Source: Eremophila alpestris peregrina
Lineage: Eukaryota; Chordata; Aves; Passeriformes; Alaudidae
Reading direction: 5' to 3'
DNA: 64,000 nt
Assembly: GCA_009792885.1 (NCBI GenBank)
Contig: WMCF01000015.1
Location: 16,494,813-16,558,812, forward strand
Shown here piece after piece: positions 1-15,000 of this stretch. Position 1 is the stretch's first letter; every line of letters starts with the position of its first letter. The position numbers were made by a program, and so were the translations under genes. Below the pieces are notes generated by a model that searched no databases, had not been told where the DNA came from, and saw only the letters and a program-made list of their open reading frames with translations.

Positions 1-80
1 CAATAGATCCACAGTTCACAATTCGAAGGAAAATGGAGCAGATGAGAGAAGAGAGAGAGCTTGTGGAACAGCTACGTGAG
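1..80 (+). CDS. LRCH1: LRCH1 internal coding exon (partial at window edge)
   Basis: From base 3 the frame reads IDPQFTIRRKMEQMREEREL and then VEQLRE, ending at a GAG codon directly before the donor GTATGT at 81. Bases 1-2 are the end of a preceding codon, and the acceptor is outside the window. The charged, helix-prone segment is the linker just before the CH domain in LRCH1. The phase-0 donor fits the next exon. Confidence 0.9.
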
Positions 81-3000
81 GTATGTGAGTGTTGGTAGAA
101 TTAATTTATGCTGATGGAATGTCTTCTTTAATTTTTCTTTGGGAAAGTTGCCTAAGGAGGAAAATATAAGAAAGGTTAAATGAGGCAATATTACCTCTGC
201 AAATCACGTTGATGAGACTATTACTGAAGTTCTTTATCACAATCAGATGTCTGTACTTCGGGAAAGATTTTGTAAAAATTGAGAAATAATCATGGGAGTT
301 ACCTGAATGACATCCTGTTAATCAGCATGCCTTGCACTGGTGGAATTAACTATTTATTCAATTTAATCAGAAAGGATGAAGTGAGCACTTGAGAGAGAGA
401 GAGGTCTAGGAACTATTTCCAAACAGCTGGAGAAATCTTAAGTTTTGCATCTAAAAGGTATAGTGAAATTTAGTTAAAGCTGAAATTAGGTAACTAATGC
501 TTGAAACAGCTTTCTTAGAAATTAAATTAGTATTTCATCAGTGGACAATCTGAATACAAAAGGTGGTTTCCTGATACATTGTCTTGAATATAAAAGTTAG
601 AGCCTGATGGGAAAACTGGTGCATAGGATTTGTGTTGCACAATTTATACCTCAGTAGCAATGTTTGTGTGACACCTGGTTGTGCTTAAAAGAAGAGATGA
701 CAATCTTTGCTGCAAGGAGTGTCTCAAACCTGAACTGGTCAAGATTTCCAGTTATATCCCATTAACAGAACAGGGGGTATCACTGCAAATCCTGAAAGTG
801 ATTGATGATTTTCACTTCACAGCTGAATTACAAGATGATTTATTCTTATCTCATTAGCTTCATGGAATGGCTAATGGAAAGATTATCAGTTTATTTTAAA
901 TAACATCTTCTATTATTTAATTTTAAAGCAGTAGGGTTAATCTTTTTCTCTTTACCATAAAGTATTTTAAAGGTGGTATTTTTAATGTGGAACTAACTTT
1001 GTAGACTTCTAAATTTGCATTGTCTCACCTCAGAGCCTCACCTGTTGAACTATGAATTAACCTAACTTTGCCCCACTGATTTTTTTTTTTAACAGAACAG
1101 GTCTAGTTGAAGACTTAACATAGTTGATAGAATGTAGTATATTATGAATTCTGAACTTGAATGATGCCAAAAGGACAAGATGCAGGAATTAGGTGGATTA
1201 TTATCGTTATTGATAATGAGGAAGAAAGCGTGTCAATGGAGAAGTAGCAGTAATGAGCTGCAGTAGTTTGTAGTTATTCTGAGCCTAGTCTGTTCAGCAG
1301 CATCAAAGCAGCTTTTTAACATTTGTTTGAAGAGTTACCACAAGTATGTAGCAAGTCCCCAAGTTCCAAAGATAATCATAGATAATTTCCTCAAGATTCC
1401 TGCCTTGTGCATTAGTGCAGTTAATCCTCACAGTTAAAAGTAGAACAAGGTTATTCACTGTGTCAGGCATGATTGTGGAGAAGTAATAAGGAAGTCCTTT
1501 GCAGTATTAAGTGTTACCAGTAATGCTGGTTTAATGTGTTACTGACCTTCAGCTCCATGCACTACCCTTCTTTGCTCTCAGCCTGAAATAATGCAAATTA
1601 TTTTTTTTCTTGTGAGAAGTTTGATTCCGAGTCAGTGAGCTTAGAAGACTGACCATGTTTGAAAACACAAAGTGTGATTTTCAAATTTATACAATTTATT
1701 TAGATATACTGGGTTCTTTAGTGACATTAGTAACCACCAGAGCATTTGATTGTGTACTGCACAAGAAAATAGCCCAGTATATATAAGTGATTAGTTTGTA
1801 CTTTATTTAATAAATATATACATTAGTGAATTTTGCTTTTGAATTGTTTAATGGTAAGTTAGCATTTAGTGAGATTCCACAGAGCCATGAACTCCAGCAT
1901 GAAATGGTATTGAATTGGTATTGTAGACGCACTGTGCTCCTACAAAAAGTGTACCCTGATCTATGCTGAATAGTCTCCCCACAGACAAATTAGTGTTCTA
2001 ACAAATAAATTTGTAATTTAATAATTTATATAAATCTTTTTGTAACAGATTTTGGAAAAACAGTCTCAAAGTGAATTCTTTTATGTGCTTAAATACCAAA
2101 AATATTTTCTGATTTGTGAATTAAACCAAGGTGAAAACAAAACATTATATTAGTGAACATGATGCACTCCCCTGTTTGGCACTTAGAACCTACATGCAGC
2201 TACTTGATGTGTCTAGTAAAAGAAAAAATGGGAAAACATAATGAAACCCCAGAGTGCTTCAGTGAACGTTATTTCATGGTGAGGCCACCCAGATAAAGGA
2301 TGTATGAGAAAGAAGTGAAGAGCTGCAATTCTTTAGATTGGATTTCTTGCTTTAGAGTGCTGAGAGTATCATATGAGTGTCCTCAGCTGCCTGAAGGGGT
2401 AGTAAAAGAGAAGGTGTAAAGCCAGGCTTTTCAAAGATTAACAGTGAACCTATGAAAAACAGTGGCACAAATTGCAGAGAAAGACATTTCAAGTAGTTAT
2501 AAGGAGAAAATTCTTTGCCATAAGGACAGTGAAACACTGAATAAAGTTGCTTGGAGTTTTGAGGGCTCTCTGTCCTTGCAGATAGCCAAAACTTAACTAA
2601 CCAGGGCTCTGGTGTCACTTCACATTTGTTAGACTCTGACCTTCAAAAATCCCTTCTAACCTACTTCTTTTATTCTAAAAAGAATTATCTATTCATAGAT
2701 ATTCAACCAGTATAGGTTGAGGTAACATATTAATAGAGAGTAATGACATTAAGTGGTTCAACTAAGAAGTATCTATTTAAAGATAGTGGGAATAATTATC
2801 TCTAAGTGTAGAGAGTTGGAATGTTTTCAAGATTGGAGCACAATTCAGGAAACTCATAAAATAATCTATTTGGTTTGGGTTTTTTTTAAATCTTAAATAT
2901 TTTAAAAAGTATTTTATTTTTCAATATCGAATTCTTTTCATTGAGACTTTTGTTTTTCTTAACAGCTATCCAGAATTTTTCTTTTGAATCTCAATGTTTT

Positions 3001-6000
3001 GTCTTCTCTTACCTATTTTTCTGATCACACTAATACTTCCTGAGTAATTTTTAGGCTCCTAGGGAAAGATTGCCTCTTATTCTCTGCTTGTACAGTAATT
3101 AACACAATGTAATTCTGTGTCAATATGCTGCTGATAAAGAAAATTTAAGATGAAGAAGTGGAAGACTTGGGGGAATGGTGAAGGGAAGGAGCCACTTGGA
3201 GTTCAATCACATGACTAATTGCATGCAGATGTGTTTTTATACCTCTCTGTGTAAAAATGGATACATATTGTGGCAGCAGCCTTGCAGTGTTGAGTTCTTT
3301 TAAGGAAGTTCATGTAGTTCAGTGACCAGCATAAAGGAGGTTGTGGTTTAGTTTCTAAATAATTAGTTATAAGAAGTAATTGTGGGTTTTTGTAATGAAA
3401 ACTCCAAAACTGGCTATGTGCCTACAGCATAGGAGATGAGAGTATTTATTCCCTTTTTGTCTCATTCATCCATTTCTCTACCAAAGTGTGCCTGCATTCT
3501 TCCTTTGCAGAACATAGAGACAAGACTGAAGATCTGTTTGCCCGAGGACCTGGGCTCGGCCCTGATGGATGGCGTCGTTCTGTGCCATTTGGTAAATCAC
3601 GTTCGCCCTCGCTCTGTCGGGAGCATCCACGTGCCCTCACCAGCTGTAGTAAGTGCATGTTTCTTGCTGCTCTGAAATGTTTTATTGATCACTGTTTCAT
3701 AAACCATGTTAACTGTTCAATCAATGATCTTTGCTGTTAAGGGCAACATTTATATGATTGCAAATTCAAGTGTTTGTTAACTTCTATATATGATACATTT
3801 ATATATGTCATCTAGGTAATACAAGCACATCTATAAATAAACAAAATTATCCTGCCTTGTCCTTGGTCTAGCTACAAAATCAGGTATTTTCGTAATGGCA
3901 TTTCTGTTCAGAACAGTGTGAAATGCTTTGATTACAAGTTTTTATTCTAGTATAGCCTTCAAAAAGAAAACTAGCCCCTCTTTTGTTGATCAAAAAAATG
4001 TGAGGTTGGCTTCAGTGTGTGGCTTAGCAGACATCATGTTACTAAAGCACTTAAAACACTAGCATATTTGTCCTGTTGAGTGAAATGTAGAGGTGATTCC
4101 TTTTACTTGCAGACAGAACAGAAACTTGTACTGTAGTGATTTAATATTGGCTTGCCTAAATCTAAGGACCTGAAGATTTCAGGACATAAATTCTGTATGC
4201 ACTTTTTGAAACGTAAAAAAACACTATTGTGTTTTCTCTGTTTATATTTATTTCTTTAATAGATCGTTGTTGCAGATTTCTGGTAACAGTCTGGTTCTGA
4301 AGAGGTTTTGTGTGTTTTCAGATTATTAACCTTTTTTCTTCTTAATGTGCATTTTGGTAAAAAATTTGCCATGCACACTCTGATACTCGATTCTGAGAAT
4401 ACCATGTGGATTTTGGAGGCAATCTGTAAGAAATTCTGAGAAGACAGATTTAAGAAAAAGTTATTTTCTCAGATATTCTAGTGGAATTTCTTTTGCTGTT
4501 CCTTGACTTAAAATAATTTCTATCTTTGGTAAAAATATGACATTTGCCAAAATATGCAAACTTGAATTTCTGGAGTAAAAACTTCTCATGCTGATTTTTA
4601 AAAATAATTATCTTATGTTGTATGTGTAATAAAATATGCATATTTTGGATTTTTAAATTTTTTCAACTTTATATTGATGTTCTTTTCCTTGAAACAGCCT
4701 TCAAATTACTTTAGCCTGGAAAATTAGTAATATTGTAATATTGTGTACTACTAAAAGAAAGCTATAAATTTGTGAGTACATAAAAAGTTTTGAAGGAGTG
4801 AGCCTGTTAATTACTGTTAAGTCTGTTCTTCATTACTTCTTTTGCCATAGACGACTTTTTTTTTTCTGTTCTACAGCCTAAACTTAGCATGGCCAAATGC
4901 AGGAGAAACGTGGAAAACTTTCTGGATGCATGTAGAAAACTGGGGATACCAGAGGTAATTTAATTAAGTCTGTGATTTCTAGATGTTCAAAAATACAAGC
5001 ACATTAATTACATGAAAGCTGAAGGATAACTTTTTGAGCTACAGGTTTCTAGCATTAAAGACACAGAATTTAAAAATTGAGCTAAATAATGTGGTTCAAT
5101 ACTACTTAAGTGTATTTAAATGGCTTATTTCATAGCACTTAAAAATTGCAAGTGTTGTCTCAGGGGAGTAATTCACTATTACCTAATACCTCTTTCTTTG
5201 CCATGGAAAATAAATACGGAGTTATGATAATATATTATGTAAGTAGCCAAAAGCTTGCTGATTTTTTTTCATTGCACAGCATAACTGCATTTTTACCTCA
5301 TGCTTTTAGAATATGAATTTCATTCTTTTTAATTTTTTCTTTTTTGCAATTTTTATTTTTTTATAATGTTAAGTACTCTCTGCATTGGTGACTAATAATA
5401 GACTCATCTCCTGTATGAAACATTTCTGCAGTGATTTGAAGAAAAGCAATGTATGTTTAGTATGGAAAGCACATATGTGTAAGATTTTATAATGTAGTTA
5501 CAAGGGTTTCAGTAGTTGAAAAAGGGAAATTGCAGTGTTTTGTGATTTTCATTTAAGAATGGTATCACTCATCATGTAATTTATTCTCATCTTTCTATCT
5601 AATGTAATGAATACTGGAGTTGCATTGGGATTATTTCAAAGACTCCTTTGTGGTTTAGAAGAACCTATTAAGAGAAAGTTAAATTTCAAATGTGTGACCC
5701 TCAAAAGAAGGTAAAGTGTTATATAAGGTCATTTTAAACTGAACACAGGAAAATTGCATTATGTATTCTCACTGGTGCCTACATATGACAGTAAAATGAA
5801 GGCTGAGTTCTTTTTAGTCTGTTTCAAGAATGCTGAAATGAAAAGATATTTTGTGTGCTTTCCACCACCATCCCCTTGGGGAGCAGATGGTAATGCAAGA
5901 TTTCACATTGGGGAAGAATTCTAGTTTTAATTCTTTGTTTTATCTGTATTTTAGCACTTGATTTTGGGGACAGCAAAAGTGACAGATCATTTTTGCTATT

Positions 6001-9000
6001 TGTGGGGATTTTGAGGGGGAGACTTTCTTACAGTTCCAGTGAATCTTGGCTGGGTTTCTTAAGTTGTAATGGTTCATTTAGTTCTTGTAGTTATGTAATT
6101 TATTATGTTAGAATGATTTAATAATAAAGGTAAAATTTCACTTCAGAGAAGATGAAAATCTCATTGTTGTGGATTTCTAGACATGGAGCATTTGTTAAGC
6201 TGCTCCCAAATTCTTCTGATGCATCATAAATTATCAGTGAATAGAATACAGGTCAGATTTTCCTGGCTTTAGCCTTTTGGGAAAGAAAAGGCTAAGATCT
6301 GTTTTCATTACTGTTATGAGATCTTTCAGAAATCTTTCCTTCTTTTTTATTTTGGATTTCTATAAGTAAGCTCTCTGGAGAACTGTATTTTTGGTATTTC
6401 CACATATATATTTATTACCTCTCCTTTTTAATACTTTCATCAAAATTATTGTTGAATTCTTTAGGATTTTAAAAAATGTTATTAAAGTTTATTTGTTAAG
6501 ATTTGCGTGGAGGCTTGGGCACAATGCCACATCTTGCCAATCTGATTTGTAAACTAACCATCTTTGTGTATCTAAATAAGCATTAACTTATCTTGAAGGG
6601 AAAAACTCATTCACTTCAACATTAAATTAATTGCTTGCAACTGTAAACTTACAATAGGTTTTAAGTACTCTGAGGATATTCTGTTTGATTAGCTGTTGGT
6701 GATTTGCAAATGTGTATCTGCTGTACTTTGTGTACCATGTTGTGGAACTAGCTGGTAGGTGCTAGAACTTCGCTGTATGTTGCAGGGGTATGGATTAGGA
6801 GTGCACAGTTGTGTAATAGCAAGTATGACAGTCAGCTGTCAAAGTTTTTAAAGAACTACAGATGGTCTGCTCATGCTGCTTCAGATTGATGAGTTGTGCA
6901 GTGCCTAACTATCTCCAGAGAAACCAGGAAAATGAGTGCAGTGAATGACTTCTTTTTTAAAGCAAGCACCTTATGTGGGAAAGTGATGGGCTCTACTTTT
7001 GGGTCCTTATACCTGGAGGTATTGGGCTTTTCTGTGGTTCTTATGCCCATGTCTAGTTCTGAGAATTTACTTGAAATTCTGCTGCATGGGTTTGAAAAGG
7101 ATTTAAACTCGTAATAATTTGTATTGGTTTGTTTTCAGTTATTTAAGGAATAGACTACATCCTGTTCCTTGAACTCCACAGGTTCGGAATAATTTCCTGT
7201 TTAATCATGTAAAATGAAAATTAGAAAATAGCTGAGTAGTTGCTGTGTTATGCTGATGTGCATCGTCTCTTACTTCTGTGGTTTTCAGCATTCAATTCTT
7301 GGATCAAAATTACTTTCCCAGAATGATCCTGGGAAATTTCATACAAATGCAGAACAATGCAGCTGCTACCTCAATGTGTCACACTGAGTATCAGGAGTTG
7401 GCATCTTGACCAAAGAATTGCAAATACAAAATTCAGGAACATCAGTGTCTCTTTATAATGACTGGTATGTAGATGACTCTGAAAGCCATTACCTGCCAGG
7501 TGAGAATTCCAATACAGTGGGGGACACATGGAAATTGATTTCTGTTAACAGCCTCAATGATGTTCCGGTTTGCATGCAGAGGGAATGTGCTGGATCACAT
7601 GCAAAAGGGAGGTTTGAAGTCCGACCCTTAATAAGAAACTAAATAGCAATGCTCTGGCTGCACCAGGAGACTGTCAAAAGTGTGAGAATTGTAGGAAATT
7701 CAAGTTGTGTCCAGTTTTGCCACTAGGCTTTGCTGTAGCACCTTATCATTGAGCCTCTTAGAACACTATTTGAGACAAAACAACATTTTTGTTTGATGTG
7801 AGAAAGGGATGTTGTCAGGTAAGTATTTGTAAGTATGAAGATTCAGAAAATGCCGTGCCCCTGAGGAATTATATGACAATAAGGTGCAATCTTTGTCTCT
7901 TAGAAAATTGCTAAAGAATACTTTATTTTATATTGTTAATTGAAACCCATAAAATTACCTAATTTCCTCTATAGTAGAGACATTGACAAACATTCCTACT
8001 TTTTGGCTCATACAGATTGAATAAGCAAGTGGCAGTAGATGTGTGGCAAGCAGGACTGAGGTCCTGCTGCATTTTTCAGTGGCATGCAGTACTTGGATGA
8101 TGCCATTCACTGGACTTACATTGCTAATGTCACATGAACCCTGTTATTATTAAATAATACCACCCTCACTGCTTACTCAGCTCATCCATGTTGCCCCCAC
8201 CCTCCCATACCTGGTGGGTTTGAAAAATAAGGCTGGATTTTTTGCTTCTCTTTTACGTGGAAGTGTGGCCCCCAGAGTGTCATATGTAATGGTTCTATTA
8301 CAGTTTCATTCTTCCTAGTGACATCTCATCCCAGAGATATTAAAAATTGTCAGAAGAGTGAATTATCATCACATTACCTTGTATGTGAAGTTATGGAAGT
8401 ATTTTGTTTACAAGTGCTCTTTCATAAAACCAGTAACAATGTATGAAAAAAGGGCAAAAATGTTCATGCAGATTTCATCAACTTGTCATTGCCAAATCAG
8501 TATTCATATGAGGAGCAAGGATGTAGACTTTCTTATTTTAACCTGCAAATTATTAACTTAATTAAACTTGAGCTTTGATTCTTGGTAGCTGTTATTTCTG
8601 ATAACCCATATTACAGGGTATTACATAATTTCAGTAGTGTTAACCAATACTCCTTTCAAAAGCTAAAAATAATTGAATTGTGGTGGGTTGAATGACACTT
8701 TACTACGAGTAAGATTTAGACCAAAACAAAGCTGTACATACAATATGTTTGAAAGACAAGTTACAAGTCTTGGTCTGCATTTTTTTCTGGTTCTCAGTTA
8801 TGAACAAATAAGGGGTATCAGAAGTAGGATCTTCTATGCATTTTTTGAAAAAGAAAATGAAGTATTTTCAATGTCTGTAAAACTAGCTTTTTACAAAGGC
8901 AGGAATGAATTTTTATGGTATGTTGTACCTTAACAGTTTAGGCACTTGAACATATTTTGATGCTTTATGGTGTCAGGTTAGAGAAATAAGGTTTATCTTT

Positions 9001-12000
9001 TTAAAAAGGAAAGAAAGACTTGCCCCACATAACATACTGTATCAATCTTCATACCATTTAAAAAAGAAGGTAGACTGAAGTTCTCATGATTAGTACTAGA
9101 ATGGTAATTTCTATTTATAAAAGGTAGTGATAAAATGAAATCTTTCACAGCCAAATGTTCCAGCAGGTTTACCAAGTGTCTGTGTCCCATCAGGAGTGAT
9201 GCAGCATGATTTAGTGGGACAAATAATATCTTGGGTAGGAATGAGAGACTTGGGCCATGTCTCTTCAATTTTCAGTCATTTGTATTGTGTAAACATATTT
9301 AGCAGAAAAGAGGATGATGATAAGGAATGGCTTTGTGGACCTCAAGTCATGGTATGAAGATGCAGACTACAAAAGGTTTGGCTGTGCCCCTTCTGAGTGA
9401 CTTTCAAGACCTGCAAATTTGACCTGATTCTATTTCAGCCTCTGATAATGAGAATCCACTATGTGGCAGTGTCTGACAGAATTATTCTAGAAGTCAGTGT
9501 GACTTGAGTTATTGTAGGAATTGCAAATTAAGTAAAACAACAATAAAGAAAAACAAAACAGGAAGCTTTTGTATTCTAAAAGTAGCAAAACAAAGTAAAG
9601 GAGGCAGTCAGGCAGTGACTGTAAAGTGTTTTACTTTCTATCCACCTGTTAGCTGTTCAACTGGTAATCATGTTTTTCAGTTTACTGCAAGGCATGTTAT
9701 CATTGCCATTTATGCTTGTTTTCTAATGACTTCACATGATCAGTTACTCCTCCATAGTTTCACCATGAGACATCCATGAAGTTGCAGTAAGTTTTATCAG
9801 GTATGACTCTTTTCCCCACCTTTTCCCTCGGGACTGGGTAATGGACACGGTTTGGCCTGCGGTATGGAGTTAAGTGGTTCAGTACACTCTCAATTACAGT
9901 TCTGAAAGCAGAGTTCTGAGGTTCCTTTCATTTGTGTTTTGAGTATAGTGCATATGCACTACTGATTTCTTTCTTTAATGCACTTCTGGAAATTTACTCT
10001 TGACTTCTTTTACCAGAATGTAAATCCAAGGAGGTCAGTTCTGAAATGCTGCCTGTTTTCAGTCGCTGCAGGGGCATGCAGAATGAGGGTGGTTTGTGCA
10101 CACAAAGACCTGGTTTTGCTTTTGCTGTCCCATTTCTGTCTTACTCTGTTTATTCTGTGTGCATGATTGACAGCTGTATGATCTAATCATACAACTTCAT
10201 AGATGTAAAATGTCAGTCCATAAATGTAATGATTAAATAGGTGTATCTTTGTAGTTCTTACTAGGAATAATTTCAGTCCCCTAAATGAGAGGGGCAGTGT
10301 TTGTCGTAGATGGGTGGATGGGTGATTATCTTTGAGACTTTGTGTGGGGGTCATGTGCTTTTTCACAATGTCATGATGTCATGTTTTAGTTTTTTATTTT
10401 TATTGCACAATATCAGTGCAATAAGTGGAAATACTTCTGCCATTACAGCAGAGCTATGTATTTTTCATCTACAGTTACATTACAGAAATCTAAAATACAT
10501 AAAATATAAATATTTTGCATTATAAGGTGTGAACATAATAACAAATTATCCATCATCAGAGAACACACAAAAATAGACATTCCTAAGGCTTCCCCAAGCT
10601 TCACTGAATTTAACTAAAACACATCATCAGTAGAAAGTTTCTTCTGCATGTGCTGGCTGTTTTTGTATGCTTTGGCTTCTCCTTATGCTGCTTAGGATGT
10701 TAACTGTTATTGCAGTAAGGACTATTGGCATTGTTTTGGGGGTTTTTGGACAAAAATTAAGTCCTTATAAAGTTCTGGCATTTTCTTTTTAAAATATAAG
10801 TTGAATGTATCTTAGATATTTACTTCTGGTATGTATTTGCAAAAAGTAGGAATTGAGTCTTGGATATTCCAAAATTAATCCAGCATTTACTGGGTTTATT
10901 TTCTTTTGTATAAATGCAATATATTATGCAGTTGGTAGTTACGAAAAGTTTGCACTAAAACTTGTTTCTGTGGTAAGCAGCTTGTGGATGTAGGTGTTCT
11001 CAAATACAGTACTAGTTCTATCCCATTTTTAAAAAAGATCAGCATGTTTTGTGCTGTCTGTGAGTTTTCATACTCTAAAAAATAACAGAATTACATTGAA
11101 GTTCATTATCACATTACAGTTTTGAGTTAAAAAATTCTGAAAAATGACTGCAAAAGAAGTGTTGTTGCTAGGCAGGTTGCTGCCCTGCTCTGTATCTGCT
11201 GGCCTAAGTAACAAAATTTTGCAGCTTTTGACTCCTGGTAAAGCTAGAACCAGTTATGGTAAGCCAAAAAAAAAAAAAAGTGTCACTATTTAATTTGTGT
11301 ATTAATTACGGTTTTGACTTCCAGTTTCACTTCCCACTTTTCAGCATAGAAAGATATTTTAAATACTTTAGAGTTTAATTTATTTCAAACTGGATCTCGA
11401 AACTTTGCACTCACAGAAAACAGACATTGAACTTCCATGCCTTGGTGTATTTGGTGTACTGTCAGTTCATTAAGGAAGTGAGGCTGAAAAGCTTCCACAG
11501 GAGCAGTGTTCTCTCAAACTCTTACTGCATGTAATTTTGTTCAGTAAGTACTAATTATCTCAGTATGGCCTTATTTGCAATGTAAAATGGTGTATCCTAG
11601 ATTGCATTTCAAAAGTACTAGTGTTGCTTGGTTTGATTCAAATGTTAAATATTGTGTGGACGTATTGATACTATTACATATTACACTTCATATTGTATAA
11701 CTAGTCTAGTTGCCAAATCACGTCATTGATGCTTTCCAAAAAATTGATGGGAATCTAATCTGCTAATAATTTAGAAAAATGCTATGTAAGGAATTTAGTG
11801 CCCAATTCTTCAGTTTAGAAACTTTATTAAAATCAAGTATAGTTAGTACTACAACAACTTTTTAAGTTTCTATCCCAGGTTATCATTTGAGGTGATATTT
11901 GAATACTAAGTTTTAGATGATTATATTAGAGAATTTTGCATACTTCTAATGATTTCTGTAAGTACTTTTTCTTGAGACTTCATATTACTGCTGCTTGTGC

Positions 12001-15000
12001 TTTTAACAGCTTTCTAACCCACTGTTTGCTATTGTATCAGTCAGTTTTTTCAGCTTTTTAAGCATTTGAATAAGGTGCATATGGACAAAGGTGTGCAGAC
12101 CTCATTGGAACGGGCAGATCACATGAGCTTCCTCACCCTTGTGAACTTGGGCATAATTCTGGAAGGATCAGAAGGCCTGAGCTCTTCTATCTTAACATTC
12201 TGATATGATATGATAGCTTCAGTATTTACAGGAGATAAAAGAAAGCTGGGATGTCTAGTGACTAAGGCAATACTAGGAAGCAACTACTCCTACATGTTTA
12301 TGCTAGAATATTGTGCTAATTTATTGATCAGTATCTTTCTATTTTTGTATTTTTAATTTTTTGCACTCTTTTTCTGTTCTAATGGCTGCCCTTCGGGATA
12401 GGCTGACCTCTGCTCTCCGTATGACATCCTGCAGTCGGATATTCGTCACATTCGAAAGACTGTTGACACTCTGCTCGCCCTCGGGGAGAAACCCCCACAA
12501 TCAACTTCTACCTTTCGCTCCTGGGATCTAATAGGCTTTTGTCTTTTCCATATACTTTTTATAGTCTTGATGTATATAACTTATCACTGGAATTTGCTAA
12601 CAGCATAACCTGTTCGCATGTGCGCACAAACTCTCTGCTTTGTCTCTGACAAATTACAGGTACTTCATTTCCTTCCTTTGCCTTACCAACTTCTCCCTTT
12701 CCCTTGCTTCCCTTCCTTGTAATATCTTTATTAATCTCTTGAAATAGGAGAGAAGAGTAGCATCTTGAAGGCAAGTCTCATGTCTTCTATCCCCTCCAGC
12801 TGTAGTTTAAGAACTTATGTACCTCTTTATTTATAGTTTTTCTTTCATGTTGCCTAGACTACTCACTAAATGTGTTACAGCAGTGAAGCTTCTCTTATTC
12901 CACTTTTGGGTGTTGGCTAGATGTGTATCACAAGCTAAATATAACTGGGCCTCTTACTTTTTGTGAAGATCCAAGAATGCTGTAGATAGTGAAGCAGCTT
13001 CAGGTGGCACTTCCAGCAACAGTATTTTCTGAGTGGGTGCCAATTATCTCTGCACATACTGTGTTAAGAGCACTTAGAGAACTATCTTTCAAATTACTGT
13101 GATTTTTTAAATTCTTAACAAGAATACTGTAACTTTAAAGTTTATTGTTAGTCTCTACTGTTCTGATTATATTCCATACTGGAGTAATTATGTTTTCCTA
13201 TGGTAGAAGAATCTTTTTCTTCTGTCACACAGAACAGTGTTGAACTCCTTTTAAACACCTGCTACATTAGACCCCAAAAGTGACTGTAAATTAGCAGTGG
13301 GTGTGAGCAAGCCATGGAATCCAAGGGACTTTGGAATATTTCAGGATAAAGATCATGCAGTACAGTGAGACAGTTTGGGAATCAGCTGTTAGATTCCTTT
13401 ACCTGCCATTCTTTTGTGTGGCGTCAAGCAAGTCCCATCATTATCTTCTCTGTTTCATCACCTGTGAAAATGCAGATACTGTTTGTTTGCTTGTTTGTTT
13501 GTTTGTGTAAGCATTGGAGCAAAGACAATGTAGCTAGGAGAACAGATCCTCTAGGGAAGACTCTAGCTTTTCCATCCTAGGTGTTAGAGAGCAACTTAGA
13601 CATACATTAGCCAGGAGCTATTTTGGTATGTTTGAACTGTGCCTATGGTTAGACTGCTGGACTGACAACCTCAATTTCCCTTCCAGTTTTGTGTTCTGTT
13701 CAACTACTCAAAAACTCAAAATAAGACAATTTTTGGGTTTTCTCTTTATTGACATGAAATATACAAATGAAAGTTCATTGAAAAATACAGATCCTCGAGT
13801 ATAAACCCATATTGGTGTTGCAATATTGGCCTAGATGCCTAAATTTGTAACTCAGTCTCAGGCTAGCTAACCAAAGGACCTCAGCTTTGTGTCTTGGAAA
13901 TACATGCATTCATTTTCTTATGTCTAGTATATAATAAAATTGGCTATAGACTTATAGAGTATAAGGAGGACAAGAATTTATATGTTACTGATTATTCTGG
14001 CCATACAGTTATTATTTAATGCTGCTCTATAAATATCCCAACTCCACAGATACTTGTAAAATCTTATTTTAAAAAACTTCTAAATAAAGTTTTATTGCTT
14101 GTTTCTGTGGCTTAAATATATAGATCTAGATACATATAGATAGATAGATATAGATAAAAAAGTAGTGAATATATTATTAGGTACATATTTTACAAAGGAA
14201 AAATTAATTTCAGACAATGGATAAATAAAAATTTTTAAAGGCTTTGGTGTCTGGCAGCTTCCAGTGCATACATATAGCACCTTTCTTGTAAAGAATGTCA
14301 TCTGTGACCAGGCGAGAGTTCAGTGAGGGCTTCAAAACTTTTTATTTGGTATGTAGCTATAGACTTGTGCCATCATCCTGCACAGGCCTGTCTTCTAACT
14401 GTTATCCCAGTTCCAACACCAGACACTTCTTTACTCACAGCTTGACATTTAAGCTTCCACTTTGAGCAGATCTTTGTTTTGATTTTAGTTCTCTTGTTCT
14501 AATTTTGCTTTTCTGATGAAACTGAGTGACATGTGGCTTGAATCAGTTCAAAATCTATTAATATGTTTTCTATAATGCAGTCTTGGCATTTGAGACAGAA
14601 GTGATGTCTTCTGTAGGGCTGGGATTTTGCTTTGCTCCCATAATTTGTGAACAGGTCTCCTGTCAATGCTTTGTGTTGTGCCCTCCTTACATAGCACTGA
14701 ACTACATGTATGAGTACATCTTTCTAAATTAGAAAATCATGTGGAGAAGGGTTTTGCTACCATCCTATGATACACATCTGTCTCCTTGTCTAAAAGCACG
14801 TCTGATTATCCACAGTTTGTGGATACAGATGTATCCAACAGTTTGGAGGATGGTAAGAGGAGTAATCAGTGTGTTTTGCATTTTCAGTGTGCAGAAATGG
14901 AAGTTCATGTCTTCAGTGGTTTTGAATGCTTTGAATGCCCAGTAGACACTGGTCTAGAAACTGAACTGCTGTTGTGCCAGTGTAGACCAAGTGAACGTCC